64,000 bases of DNA from Oceanomicrobium pacificus (GTDB lineage Bacteria; Pseudomonadota; Alphaproteobacteria; Rhodobacterales; Rhodobacteraceae), in the NCBI RefSeq assembly GCF_009833495.1, contig NZ_WUWG01000001.1, positions 806,001-870,000 of the forward strand, written 5' to 3'. A program made the position numbers and the translations under genes. Below, one piece after another: positions 57,368-64,000 of the stretch; position 1 is the stretch's first letter, and each line of letters starts with the position of its first letter. The notes under the pieces are model-generated. The model ran no database searches and was not told the origin of the DNA. It worked only from the letters and a program-made list of their open reading frames with translations.

Positions 57368-57982
57368 TCAACCCCTATCGGGGGTCCGCAACAGGGTTGC
57401 GACCCTGTCGCGCAGGGCCGGAACCAGTTCGGCCTCGAACCAGGGATGGCGCTTCAGCCAGCCGGTGTTGCGCCAGGACGGGTGCGGCAGCGGCACCCGC
57501 GCGGGCCAGTTCGCGCGCCAGCCTGCCACCCGGTCCGTGACACTGCGCCGGTCGCCCGCCATATGCCAGCCCTGCGCATAGCCGCCCACAAGGAGCGTCA
57601 GCCGGATCTGCGGCATCAGGTCCAGCGCCCGGTCCCGCCAGGTGGCTGCACAGATTTTCGGCGGCGGCAGATCCGACCCGCTGGCTGAATAGCCGGGAAA
57701 GCAGAAGCCCATAGGCAGGATGGCAAATGCATCGCGATCATAGAAGGTCGCGCGGTCGACGCCGAGCCAGTCACGCAACCGGTCGCCCGACCGGTCGTCG
57801 AAGGGCAGACCGCTGTTATGCACCCGTGCGCCCGGTGCCTGCCCCGCGATCAGGATCGGCGCGCGGTCCGACAGGCGCGTCACCGGCCTTGGCACATGCG
57901 CCGTGCGGGTGGCGGCGAACCGGTCCGCACAAATCCGGCAGCGGGATATCTCCGCTTCGAAATGGTCAAGATCACCCTGCAT
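57368..57982 (-). CDS. Uracil-DNA glycosylase family protein
   Basis: A 204-residue protein of the UDG superfamily in the YqfU/LouDG-like group. Visible motifs are the active-site loop GQAPGARVHNSGLPFDD (about 47-63) and the DNA-intercalation loop PLPHPSWRN (about 165-173). Near the N-terminus a CRICAD cysteine pair is present, but four Fe-S ligands typical of UDG families 4 and 5 cannot be assigned. The family removes deaminated bases or has unknown activity; in this subgroup repair activity has not, to my knowledge, been shown. Confidence 0.8.
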   Translation of the reverse strand: MQGDLDHFEAEISRCRICADRFAATRTAHVPRPVTRLSDRAPILIAGQAPGARVHNSGLPFDDRSGDRLRDWLGVDRATFYDRDAFAILPMGFCFPGYSASGSDLPPPKICAATWRDRALDLMPQIRLTLLVGGYAQGWHMAGDRRSVTDRVAGWRANWPARVPLPHPSWRNTGWLKRHPWFEAELVPALRDRVATLLRTPDRG

Positions 57983-58188
57983 CCGTCCGGTCTACGCGAG
58001 GCCACAGGACCGTGCAAACTGAGAAAGCCGGCGCATTGCGCCATGGCCTTCGCGCCGCGTCCGGTGCAGGATGCAGCCCGTCAGGCCGGAGAACCGGGGT
58101 TCAACGGGGCCGGTCCGGTCTTCAAGCTTCCGCAATGGTTCGACCGATAGCCTGACCGCGTGATTGTAAAACGATAGACTGACGCCCG

Positions 58189-58842
58189 ATGATCGAGTTC
58201 AAGAATGTCAGCAAGTCCTTCTGGACCGGAACCCGCCGCAAGGTCATCCTCGACCAGGCGAGTTTCCGGATCGAACTGGGCCGCTCGATGGGCATTCTGG
58301 CACCCAACGGCACGGGAAAATCGACGCTCATCAACATGATGGCCGGGCTGGAAAAACCGGATGAGGGGCAGATCATCCGCTCGTCGCGCATCTCCTTCCC
58401 GCTCGGGTTCATGGGCGGGGTGAACCCGGCCCATTCGGCGGCGGAAAATGCCCGCTTCGTGGCGCGGCTCTACGGACTTGACGCCGACTATGTGGAAAGT
58501 TTCTGCCGCTACCTCGTCGCGATCGAGGAATATTTCGACATGCCGATCGCCACCTACTCCTCGGGCATGCGGGCACGTTTCACATTCTCGCTCCTGCTCG
58601 CCCTCGATTTCGACATCTACCTGATCGATGAAGGCATGCCCGGCACCACGGATGCCGCATTCAACCAGCGCGCGGGGCAGATCCTGCAACAGCGGCTGAA
58701 AACCGCCACGGTGGTCATCGTATCCCATCAGGCTGATATTCTTGAGAAATTCTGCCGCACTGCCGCCGTCTTGCGGGATGGCAAGCTGCATATGTTCGAC
58801 AGCCTTGGTAGCGCCAAACTCATGTATCAGTATGATCAGTGA
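58189..58842 (+). CDS. kpsT: Capsular polysaccharide export ATP-binding protein (KpsT type)
   Basis: The ATPase of an ABC-2 exporter of group 2 type capsule. 217 residues; Walker A is APNGTGKST (38-46; first Gly replaced by Ala), signature YSSGMRARF near 124-132 in place of LSGG, Walker B IYLIDEG. These signature changes are normal for KpsT. The permease gene kpsM is not next to it. The stop overlaps the kpsE GTG start by four bases. The region upstream (57983-58188) holds no gene. Confidence 0.88.
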   Translation: MIEFKNVSKSFWTGTRRKVILDQASFRIELGRSMGILAPNGTGKSTLINMMAGLEKPDEGQIIRSSRISFPLGFMGGVNPAHSAAENARFVARLYGLDADYVESFCRYLVAIEEYFDMPIATYSSGMRARFTFSLLLALDFDIYLIDEGMPGTTDAAFNQRAGQILQQRLKTATVVIVSHQADILEKFCRTAAVLRDGKLHMFDSLGSAKLMYQYDQ

Positions 58843-60305
58843 CAGACGACAGGGATGTATCCATGCCCGATGATGTGCAACCGCAGGGAAATGACCAGCC
58901 CCGGCAGGACCTTCCGCCGGGCCTGAAACCGCGCGATTTCCGCCGCGCACTGCGGATTGCGCGCCAGAACGGACTCGACCCAGAGAACGGGCGGGAAGCC
59001 TACCGGATGCTGCTCGACCGCGGCATCGACGTGTCGGCCAAACGGCGCAATCTGCTCGAACATACGCCCGACGTGGTGCAGGACGGCACGGCCGAGACCG
59101 GGCAGGTGATGCTGCCGCAGGACAAGGTCGATGCGCTTCTTCAGACCGACGCCCAGCGCGAGGCGGAAATAGCCCGCATCCAGCGCGATCTGGTCAAGCG
59201 CCGGCGCAGCCGTCTGCGGCGGATGCTGCTGCGCCTGACGCTCTTCGTCTTTCTGCCGACGGCTGTCGTGGGCTACTACTATTTCAACATCGCGACCGAC
59301 ATTTACGAGACGAAGACCGAATTCGTCATCCACCAGTCGGGCAGCCCGAACCAGGTTGCCGGGTTTTCCAGCCTTCTGTCGGGCACCGGTTTCGCCAATT
59401 CCAAGGATTCGATGCAGGTGCAGGGCTACCTGACCTCGCGCGAGGCGATGCTGCGACTCGACGGGGAACATGCATTCATCGACCATTACAAGCAGGAAAG
59501 CATCGACCCGATCCAGCGCCTGCCGGCCGATGCGTCGATGGAAGATGCGTTCAAGACCTATGAGGACGCGGTCACCGTCGGGTTCGACCCGTCCGAGGGG
59601 ATCGTGAAGATGAGCGTGAAAGCGGCCTCGCCCGAAAAAAGCCAGGAGTTTGCCGAGGCGCTCATCACCTATGCGGAGGAAAAGGTCGACCAGAGCTCTC
59701 AGCGGGTGCGCGACGACCAGATGAAGGGCGCGCTGGAAAGCGTCGACCGGGCCGAGCAGAACATGCGCGATGCGCAGGCCCGCGTCCTGTCCCTGCAAGA
59801 GGAACTGGGCGTCGTCAGCTCGGAAGCGGAGCTGACCGCGCGCATGTCGGTCATCAACTCGCTGGAACTGGAACTGGAGCAGGAGTATCTGACCCTGGCG
59901 GAGATCCAGGCCAATGCCCGCCCCAATGCGGCTCGGGTGGCCTTCTCCGAAGGGGAGATCGCGCGGCTGGAGAACCGGATCAACACGTTGCGCGGCCAGC
60001 TGACGGAAACCGGAGAGGGCAGCCAGTCGCTCGCCCGCGTGACGGCGGAATTGCGCATAGCCGAGGCCGAACTGGCCACCCGCCAGCTTCTGTTGCAGGA
60101 GGCCGTGGCCCAGCTTGAAACCTCCCGCGTGGAAGCCAACAGGCAGGTGCTCTACCTGTCGATGGGGGTCGCCCCGATCGCGCCCGATGTGGCGAGCCAC
60201 CCGAAGCGGCTGGAAAACACGCTCTTGGCATTCCTGATCTTCTTTGCCATCTACATTCTTGTCAGCCTGACCGTGTCGGTCCTGCGCGAACAAGTGAGTG
60301 TCTGA
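58839..60305 (+). CDS. kpsE: Capsule polysaccharide export inner-membrane protein (KpsE type, PCP-3)
   Basis: A polysaccharide co-polymerase of 488 residues that spans the periplasm between the ABC exporter and the outer-membrane channel. A long Asp/Arg-rich cytoplasmic N-terminus (about 1-127) precedes the first membrane segment (about 128-147); a periplasmic region with coiled coil (about 270-430) leads to the second membrane segment (about 455-478). It starts at a GTG overlapping kpsT; an ATG at 58863 is possible. kdsA begins directly after its stop with no gap. Confidence 0.86.
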   Translation: MTDDRDVSMPDDVQPQGNDQPRQDLPPGLKPRDFRRALRIARQNGLDPENGREAYRMLLDRGIDVSAKRRNLLEHTPDVVQDGTAETGQVMLPQDKVDALLQTDAQREAEIARIQRDLVKRRRSRLRRMLLRLTLFVFLPTAVVGYYYFNIATDIYETKTEFVIHQSGSPNQVAGFSSLLSGTGFANSKDSMQVQGYLTSREAMLRLDGEHAFIDHYKQESIDPIQRLPADASMEDAFKTYEDAVTVGFDPSEGIVKMSVKAASPEKSQEFAEALITYAEEKVDQSSQRVRDDQMKGALESVDRAEQNMRDAQARVLSLQEELGVVSSEAELTARMSVINSLELELEQEYLTLAEIQANARPNAARVAFSEGEIARLENRINTLRGQLTETGEGSQSLARVTAELRIAEAELATRQLLLQEAVAQLETSRVEANRQVLYLSMGVAPIAPDVASHPKRLENTLLAFLIFFAIYILVSLTVSVLREQVSV

Positions 60306-61148
60306 ATGCCGGAAATGAAAACCGTCGCCATCGGCAATGTCTCGGTCGGCAATGACGAAGCCCTGACCCTGATCGCCGGTCCCTGCCAGCTCGAAAGCCG
60401 TGACCATGCGCTGATGATCGCGACGCGGGTGCAGGAGATATGTGCCCGCACCGGTGCGCAGTTCATCTTCAAAGGGTCCTTCGACAAGGCCAACCGCACG
60501 TCGCTGTCAGGCAAGCGCGGTGTCGGGATCGACGAGGGCCTGCGGATCATGGAGGCCGTGAAGGCGGAACTTGGCTGCCCGGTCCTCACCGACATCCATA
60601 CCGAAGAGCAATGCGCGACCGTGGCGGACACGATCGACGTCTTGCAGATCCCCGCCTTTCTCTGCCGTCAGACCGACCTTCTGGTCGCGGCGGCGAAGAC
60701 CGGTGCCGCGATCAACGTCAAGAAGGGCCAGTTCCTCGCACCGTGGGACATGCCCAACGTGATCGACAAGATCACCGGTTCGGGCAATGACCGGATCCTG
60801 CTCACCGAGCGCGGCACGAGTTTCGGCTACAACACGCTGGTCGCCGACATGCGCAGCCTGCCGCAAATGGCGGCGAGCGGCTTTCCCGTCGTCATGGACG
60901 CCACCCATTCGGTCCAGCAGCCGGGCGGGCAGGGCGGCTCGTCGGGCGGACAGCGCGAGTTCGCGCCGGTCATGGCGCGCGCCGCGGTCAGCCTCGGCAT
61001 CGCCAGCGTCTTCATCGAGACCCACGAAGATCCGGACAATGCGCCGTCGGATGGGCCGAACATGATCCCGCTCGACCGGATGGACGCGCTTGTCGGCAGC
61101 CTGATGCAGTTCGACACGCTCGCCAAAGCCGACCCGCTGCGGCTCTGA
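60306..61148 (+). CDS. kdsA: 3-deoxy-8-phosphooctulonate synthase (KDO-8-P synthase)
   Basis: Condenses phosphoenolpyruvate with arabinose-5-phosphate to make the Kdo precursor, used in lipid A core and in the Kdo linker of group 2 capsules. 280 residues; IAGPCQLES near 24-32, FKGSFDKANRTS, the metal/PEP-site region DATHSVQQPGG and the late FIETHEDPDNAPSDGPN are all characteristic. Its ATG is immediately after the kpsE stop, so it belongs to the capsule export unit. This suggests a Kdo-containing capsule anchor. Confidence 0.96.
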   Translation: MPEMKTVAIGNVSVGNDEALTLIAGPCQLESRDHALMIATRVQEICARTGAQFIFKGSFDKANRTSLSGKRGVGIDEGLRIMEAVKAELGCPVLTDIHTEEQCATVADTIDVLQIPAFLCRQTDLLVAAAKTGAAINVKKGQFLAPWDMPNVIDKITGSGNDRILLTERGTSFGYNTLVADMRSLPQMAASGFPVVMDATHSVQQPGGQGGSSGGQREFAPVMARAAVSLGIASVFIETHEDPDNAPSDGPNMIPLDRMDALVGSLMQFDTLAKADPLRL

Positions 61149-61163
61149 GCGCCGGGCGCGGCG

Positions 61164-62363
61164 TCAGAGCGCCTGCCCGACCGCCCAGCCGGACGACCAG
61201 GCCCACTGGAAATTGTAGCCGCCGAGCCAGCCGGTCACGTCCACCACCTCGCCGATAAAATGGAGCCCCGGGACGGTGCGGACCTCCATCGTGCGGCTGT
61301 CGAGCGCATCCGTATCGACACCGCCGAGCGTGACTTCCGCGGTGCGGTACCCTTCTGATCCGACCGGCGTCACGACCCAGTTGGCCGCCGCATCGGCAAG
61401 CGCTGTAATCTGCGTCTCGCTCTGGTCCCCGATCCGGCCGGTGCCGCCCCAGCGCTGGCAGACATGCTGCGCGAGCCGTTCGGGCAGGATCCGCGAGAGG
61501 ACGGTCGCGGGCATCTGCCCGCCCCGCCGGCTGCGCGCCAGCCGCAACGCATCTGCAATGTCCGTCTCGGGCGCAAGTTGCACCCGCAGGCTGTCGCCCT
61601 CGCGCCAGTAGGAGGAGATCTGCAGGATCGACGGGCCGGACAGGCCGCGATGGGTGAAGAGGAGCGCCTCGTCGAATGTGGTGCCGTTGCAACCGACCCG
61701 CGCCGGGCAGGACAGGCCCGCAAGCGGCTTCAGATGGTCGAGTTCCTGATGCGCGAAGGTGAGCGGAACGAGCGCCGGGCGCGTCTCCGTCACCGGAACG
61801 CCGAACCGCGCAGCGACCTCATATCCGAAGCTCGATGCGCCCATTTTCGGGATCGACTTGCCGCCGCAGGCGACAACGAGTTTCGGCGCGGAGACGGTGC
61901 CGCCGTCCAGCGTGACGCGATAGGTGCCGTCGCTCTGCGTGATATCCGAGACGGATCGGCCGAGGATGAGCCGCACGCCGGCGGCTTGCGCCTCGCCCAC
62001 CAGCATCGAGACGATCTGTCGGGCCGAGCCGTCGCAGAAAAGCTGTCCGAGCGTCTTTTCGTGCCAAGCGATCCCGTGCCGCGTCACGAGATCGATGAAA
62101 TCCCATTGGGTGTAGCGTTTCAGAGCCGAGATGCAGAATTTCGGATTGCCCGACAGGAAGCGTGCCGGTTCGACTCCGAGATTGGTGAAATTGCAGCGTC
62201 CGCCGCCGGAAATGCGGATCTTTTCACCCGGATTGCGGGCATGGTCGACGAGCAGCACCCGCCGCCCGCGCTGCGCCGCCGTGGCGGCTGCCATCAGTCC
62301 GGCCGCACCCGCGCCGATCACGATCGCGTCGAACCTGTCCGCTTCTGCCTGCGCTTGTGCCAT
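61164..62363 (-). CDS. HI0933-family FAD-dependent oxidoreductase
   Basis: A 399-residue flavoprotein with the FAD Rossmann motif IGAGAAGLMAA (16-26) and the family hallmark EKIRISGGGRCNFTN (about 47-61), then GGKSIPKMGASSFGYEVA and a C-terminal GEVVDVTGWLGGYNFQWAWSSG. Length is typical of the HI0933/YhiN family, whose substrate is unknown. It converges on kdsA with 15 bases between stops and is divergent from tRNA-Gln. Confidence 0.9.
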   Translation of the reverse strand: MAQAQAEADRFDAIVIGAGAAGLMAAATAAQRGRRVLLVDHARNPGEKIRISGGGRCNFTNLGVEPARFLSGNPKFCISALKRYTQWDFIDLVTRHGIAWHEKTLGQLFCDGSARQIVSMLVGEAQAAGVRLILGRSVSDITQSDGTYRVTLDGGTVSAPKLVVACGGKSIPKMGASSFGYEVAARFGVPVTETRPALVPLTFAHQELDHLKPLAGLSCPARVGCNGTTFDEALLFTHRGLSGPSILQISSYWREGDSLRVQLAPETDIADALRLARSRRGGQMPATVLSRILPERLAQHVCQRWGGTGRIGDQSETQITALADAAANWVVTPVGSEGYRTAEVTLGGVDTDALDSRTMEVRTVPGLHFIGEVVDVTGWLGGYNFQWAWSSGWAVGQAL

Positions 62364-62455
62364 CCGCCCTGCCTAAACCGCCGCGCCCTGCCCCGCAAGC
62401 CGCCCCGTTTCCGGCTTGAAGCCGCACCCGCACTTGATTATGAAGACGCTGCTGC

Positions 62456-62530
62456 TGGGGTGTAGCCAAGTGGTAAGGCAACGGTTTTTGGTATCGTGTA
62501 CCGTAGGTTCGAATCCTACCACCCCAGCCA
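62456..62530 (+). tRNA. tRNA-Gln (anticodon TTG)
   Basis: A 75-base cloverleaf. Acceptor TGGGGTG (62456-62462) pairs with CACCCCA (62520-62526), then G and an encoded CCA (62528-62530). The anticodon stem ACGGT/ATCGT (one G-T pair) encloses loop TTTTGGT with TTG, reading CAA. T loop is GGTTCGAATCC. Confidence 0.95.
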
Positions 62531-62584
62531 GTTTTCCCGAGCATCGGTTCCAGCGTTGACTGGTGCGGCTGTTGGAGACAGCGA

Positions 62585-63079
62585 TCAGCGACCTCCTCTC
62601 CCGACCAAGTGAAATCCGTCATGGACGGTTGCTTCACAGGGTGCGCCGTCATTCGTGACGGCATGCTGGCGATAGACCGGAAAGCCGGGCGGCAGGACGC
62701 TATCCTCGCGTGCAGCATCCACGAAGATGTGCCGTGCCGTGGCCGGGCTGATCTCGAACCAGCACGGGTCGTCGAACACGCCCGCATAGACACCCACCAC
62801 GTCCGCGAACCGGTCGAAGCTCAGCCAGAGTTTGGTGCCGCATCGCGCGCAGAAATGGACGTGAACCGCCTGGCCCGACCCTTCCGATACCCGGTCAAAC
62901 GTCTTGGGCGCGCCCGCGGTGATGGCAAGGTCGCCCGCATTGAAGATCGGTTCGACCATATAGGCTGATCCGGTCGCCTTCTGGCAGAAACGGCAATGGC
63001 AGATCGTCACCCGAAGCGGTTGGCCGGCTGTCCGGAACCGGACCTGTCCGCAGAGGCATCCGCCCTCATGGATTTCCAT
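62585..63079 (-). CDS. GFA/CENP-V domain protein
   Basis: A 164-residue zinc protein of the glutathione-dependent formaldehyde-activating (GFA) family. Zinc-binding cysteines are visible in GGCLCGQVRF (near 7-16), CHCRFCQKATGSAY (near 27-40) and HFCARCGTKLW (near 73-83). Family members bind glutathione or S-hydroxymethylglutathione; most, including this one, have no proven reaction. The ATG at 63079 has GGAGGGG upstream; the longer frame to 63121 lacks it. Confidence 0.87.
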   Translation of the reverse strand: MEIHEGGCLCGQVRFRTAGQPLRVTICHCRFCQKATGSAYMVEPIFNAGDLAITAGAPKTFDRVSEGSGQAVHVHFCARCGTKLWLSFDRFADVVGVYAGVFDDPCWFEISPATARHIFVDAAREDSVLPPGFPVYRQHAVTNDGAPCEATVHDGFHLVGRGGR

Positions 63080-63307
63080 CTCTTCCCCTCCAAAAATGAC
63101 CGATACACGCCGCGTGCGCATTGGTCATTCTAGCAGGGTCTGCGCCATCCAATGTCCCGTTTCTGTGCCCGGCTTTATGGCCCGGTTTCAAAGGGGAAGG
63201 ACAAAAGAGGATACCGGCCGCCACGAAATTGCCTAACGATTTCCGCCCAGATAGCTGGTAGGTGAGTCAGGAGCGCACACCATCCTGATGCCAATGATAC
63301 CAGACGC

Positions 63308-64000
63308 ATGACGCCCAGAATGTCGAGATCACGGGAATTGCTTCAAGGGCCCATCGCCAGAGGGGCCATAACGAGCATTGTCACGCGTATGATCTCGATC
63401 GGCATCCTGTTCGGTCAGGCTGTCCTGACGGCACGCCTGTTGGGGCCGGAAGGATACGGAACGCTGGCATTCGGCCTGTCGGTCGCGACCGTGGCCGCGA
63501 CCGTTGCAACTCTCGGTTTGGGGAAGCTGGCCGTTCGACAGATCGCCTTTCTTCAGGTCAGAGGCGACCCGCAGACTCTGGCGAAGTTTCTCGGGTCTGC
63601 CCTGTCCTCGACACTCGTTTCGGCAATCGTTGTTTCCGCCTTGATTGCCGTGACCTTCCTCGGGTCGGACATTGTCGACGACGATATTCGCGCTGTGTCC
63701 GTGCTGTCGGCAATTCTTGTTACGCCGATTGCGGTTCTGCTGTTTCTGCGTGGCGTGTCCCAAGGCCACCAGAATGTCCTGCTCTCCCAGGGTCCGATTG
63801 ACGTTCTCCGCCCGGCGCTTGTCTCGCTCGTCATTCTGGCGATGCTCGCCAGCGGCCGGCAATTCGGACCGATTTCGGTCCTGCTGGCCTCTGCCACGGT
63901 TCTGCTTTTGGTCGCGCTGTCGACCTTCCTGATGATGAAATCGAAAGGCCTGATCGGCTGGCCGGGCAAGGTGGAGGTGTCAGACATCCGACTTGCGCTC
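63308..64000 (+). CDS. Polysaccharide biosynthesis flippase (oligosaccharide transporter), 3' end outside window
   Basis: The first 231 codons of a membrane protein of the MOP/PST superfamily (Wzx-like lipid-linked glycan flippases). Reading from ATG 63308 (alternative ATG 63320) gives the typical start GPIARGAITSIVTRMISIGI then TARLLGPEGYGTLAFGLSV, the family's LGpegyGxxa signature, and six or so hydrophobic segments in the visible part. The frame stays open to the window end. It is on the same strand as the capsule genes at 58.2-61.1 kb and probably begins a further polysaccharide gene set. Ribosome site upstream is weak. Confidence 0.82.
   Translation, partial: MTPRMSRSRELLQGPIARGAITSIVTRMISIGILFGQAVLTARLLGPEGYGTLAFGLSVATVAATVATLGLGKLAVRQIAFLQVRGDPQTLAKFLGSALSSTLVSAIVVSALIAVTFLGSDIVDDDIRAVSVLSAILVTPIAVLLFLRGVSQGHQNVLLSQGPIDVLRPALVSLVILAMLASGRQFGPISVLLASATVLLLVALSTFLMMKSKGLIGWPGKVEVSDIRLAL

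Overview
The window is about 64 kb of high-GC (roughly 65%) chromosome from an alphaproteobacterium. It is most likely a member of the Rhodobacterales. The evidence is a class I lysyl-tRNA synthetase, an IalB-family secreted protein, an NDUFS4-type complex I accessory subunit, an iron-sulfur cryptochrome/photolyase next to an SDR gene, an mreBCD-mrdA-rodA block, and a LexA box of the alphaproteobacterial direct-repeat type (GTTC-N7-GTTC). No phage, insertion sequence or CRISPR array is visible. Species cannot be told from the sequence alone.

Layout. 1-6.6 kb: ettA (cut by the window edge), nadD, a dacB-type D,D-carboxypeptidase, a TerB-like gene, lysS and a small secreted protein. 6.8-10.3 kb: a large beta-helix protein without a signal peptide and small secreted or monooxygenase genes. 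10.3-16.7 kb: uvrB with a LexA box at its start codon, a complex I subunit, tRNA-Arg, a gamma-butyrobetaine-hydroxylase-like dioxygenase coupled to an EamA transporter, and rlmN. 16.8-23.2 kb: ialB, a Zn/Ser-Lys asparaginase, and degP divergent from a two-component system, then an outer-membrane barrel-like protein. 23.2-27.2 kb: a low-GC, eroded stretch holding an OprB porin and two head-to-head truncated genes (amidohydrolase and AraC regulator) joined by an apparent deletion, then a 22% GC island beside tRNA-Ala. 27.3-38.7 kb: a CAP protein, then a polysaccharide locus built from a cellulose-synthase-like GT2, two DUF3131 proteins, an acyltransferase and a nucleotidyltransferase. This locus is interleaved with a partner-switching trio (RsbW-like ATPase, STAS protein, REC-PP2C phosphatase). 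38.8-48 kb: 1-Cys peroxiredoxin, MATE pump, gltX, nadE, an 18-repeat MORN protein, photolyase and SDR. 47.9-56.5 kb: leuA with a probable leader peptide, then the cell-shape operon mreB-mreC-mreD-mrdA-rodA followed by a hydroxyacid dehydrogenase. 56.5-64 kb: SseB, a uracil-DNA glycosylase family gene, a capsule-export unit (kpsT-kpsE-kdsA), a flavoprotein, tRNA-Gln, a GFA protein and the start of a polysaccharide flippase.

How genes work together. The strongest candidate for an undescribed system is the 27.8-38.7 kb locus. Synthesis genes for an unknown exopolysaccharide are translationally coupled with, and flanked by, all three parts of a phosphorylation-controlled partner switch, and no sigma factor is nearby. 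This resembles in principle the sigma-independent SypE/SypA control of symbiosis polysaccharide in Vibrio fischeri, but with different parts and a different gene set. A second envelope-polysaccharide region, for capsule export, lies at the right edge. Many adjacent genes overlap by 4 bases (ATGA or GTGA), so translational coupling is common throughout.
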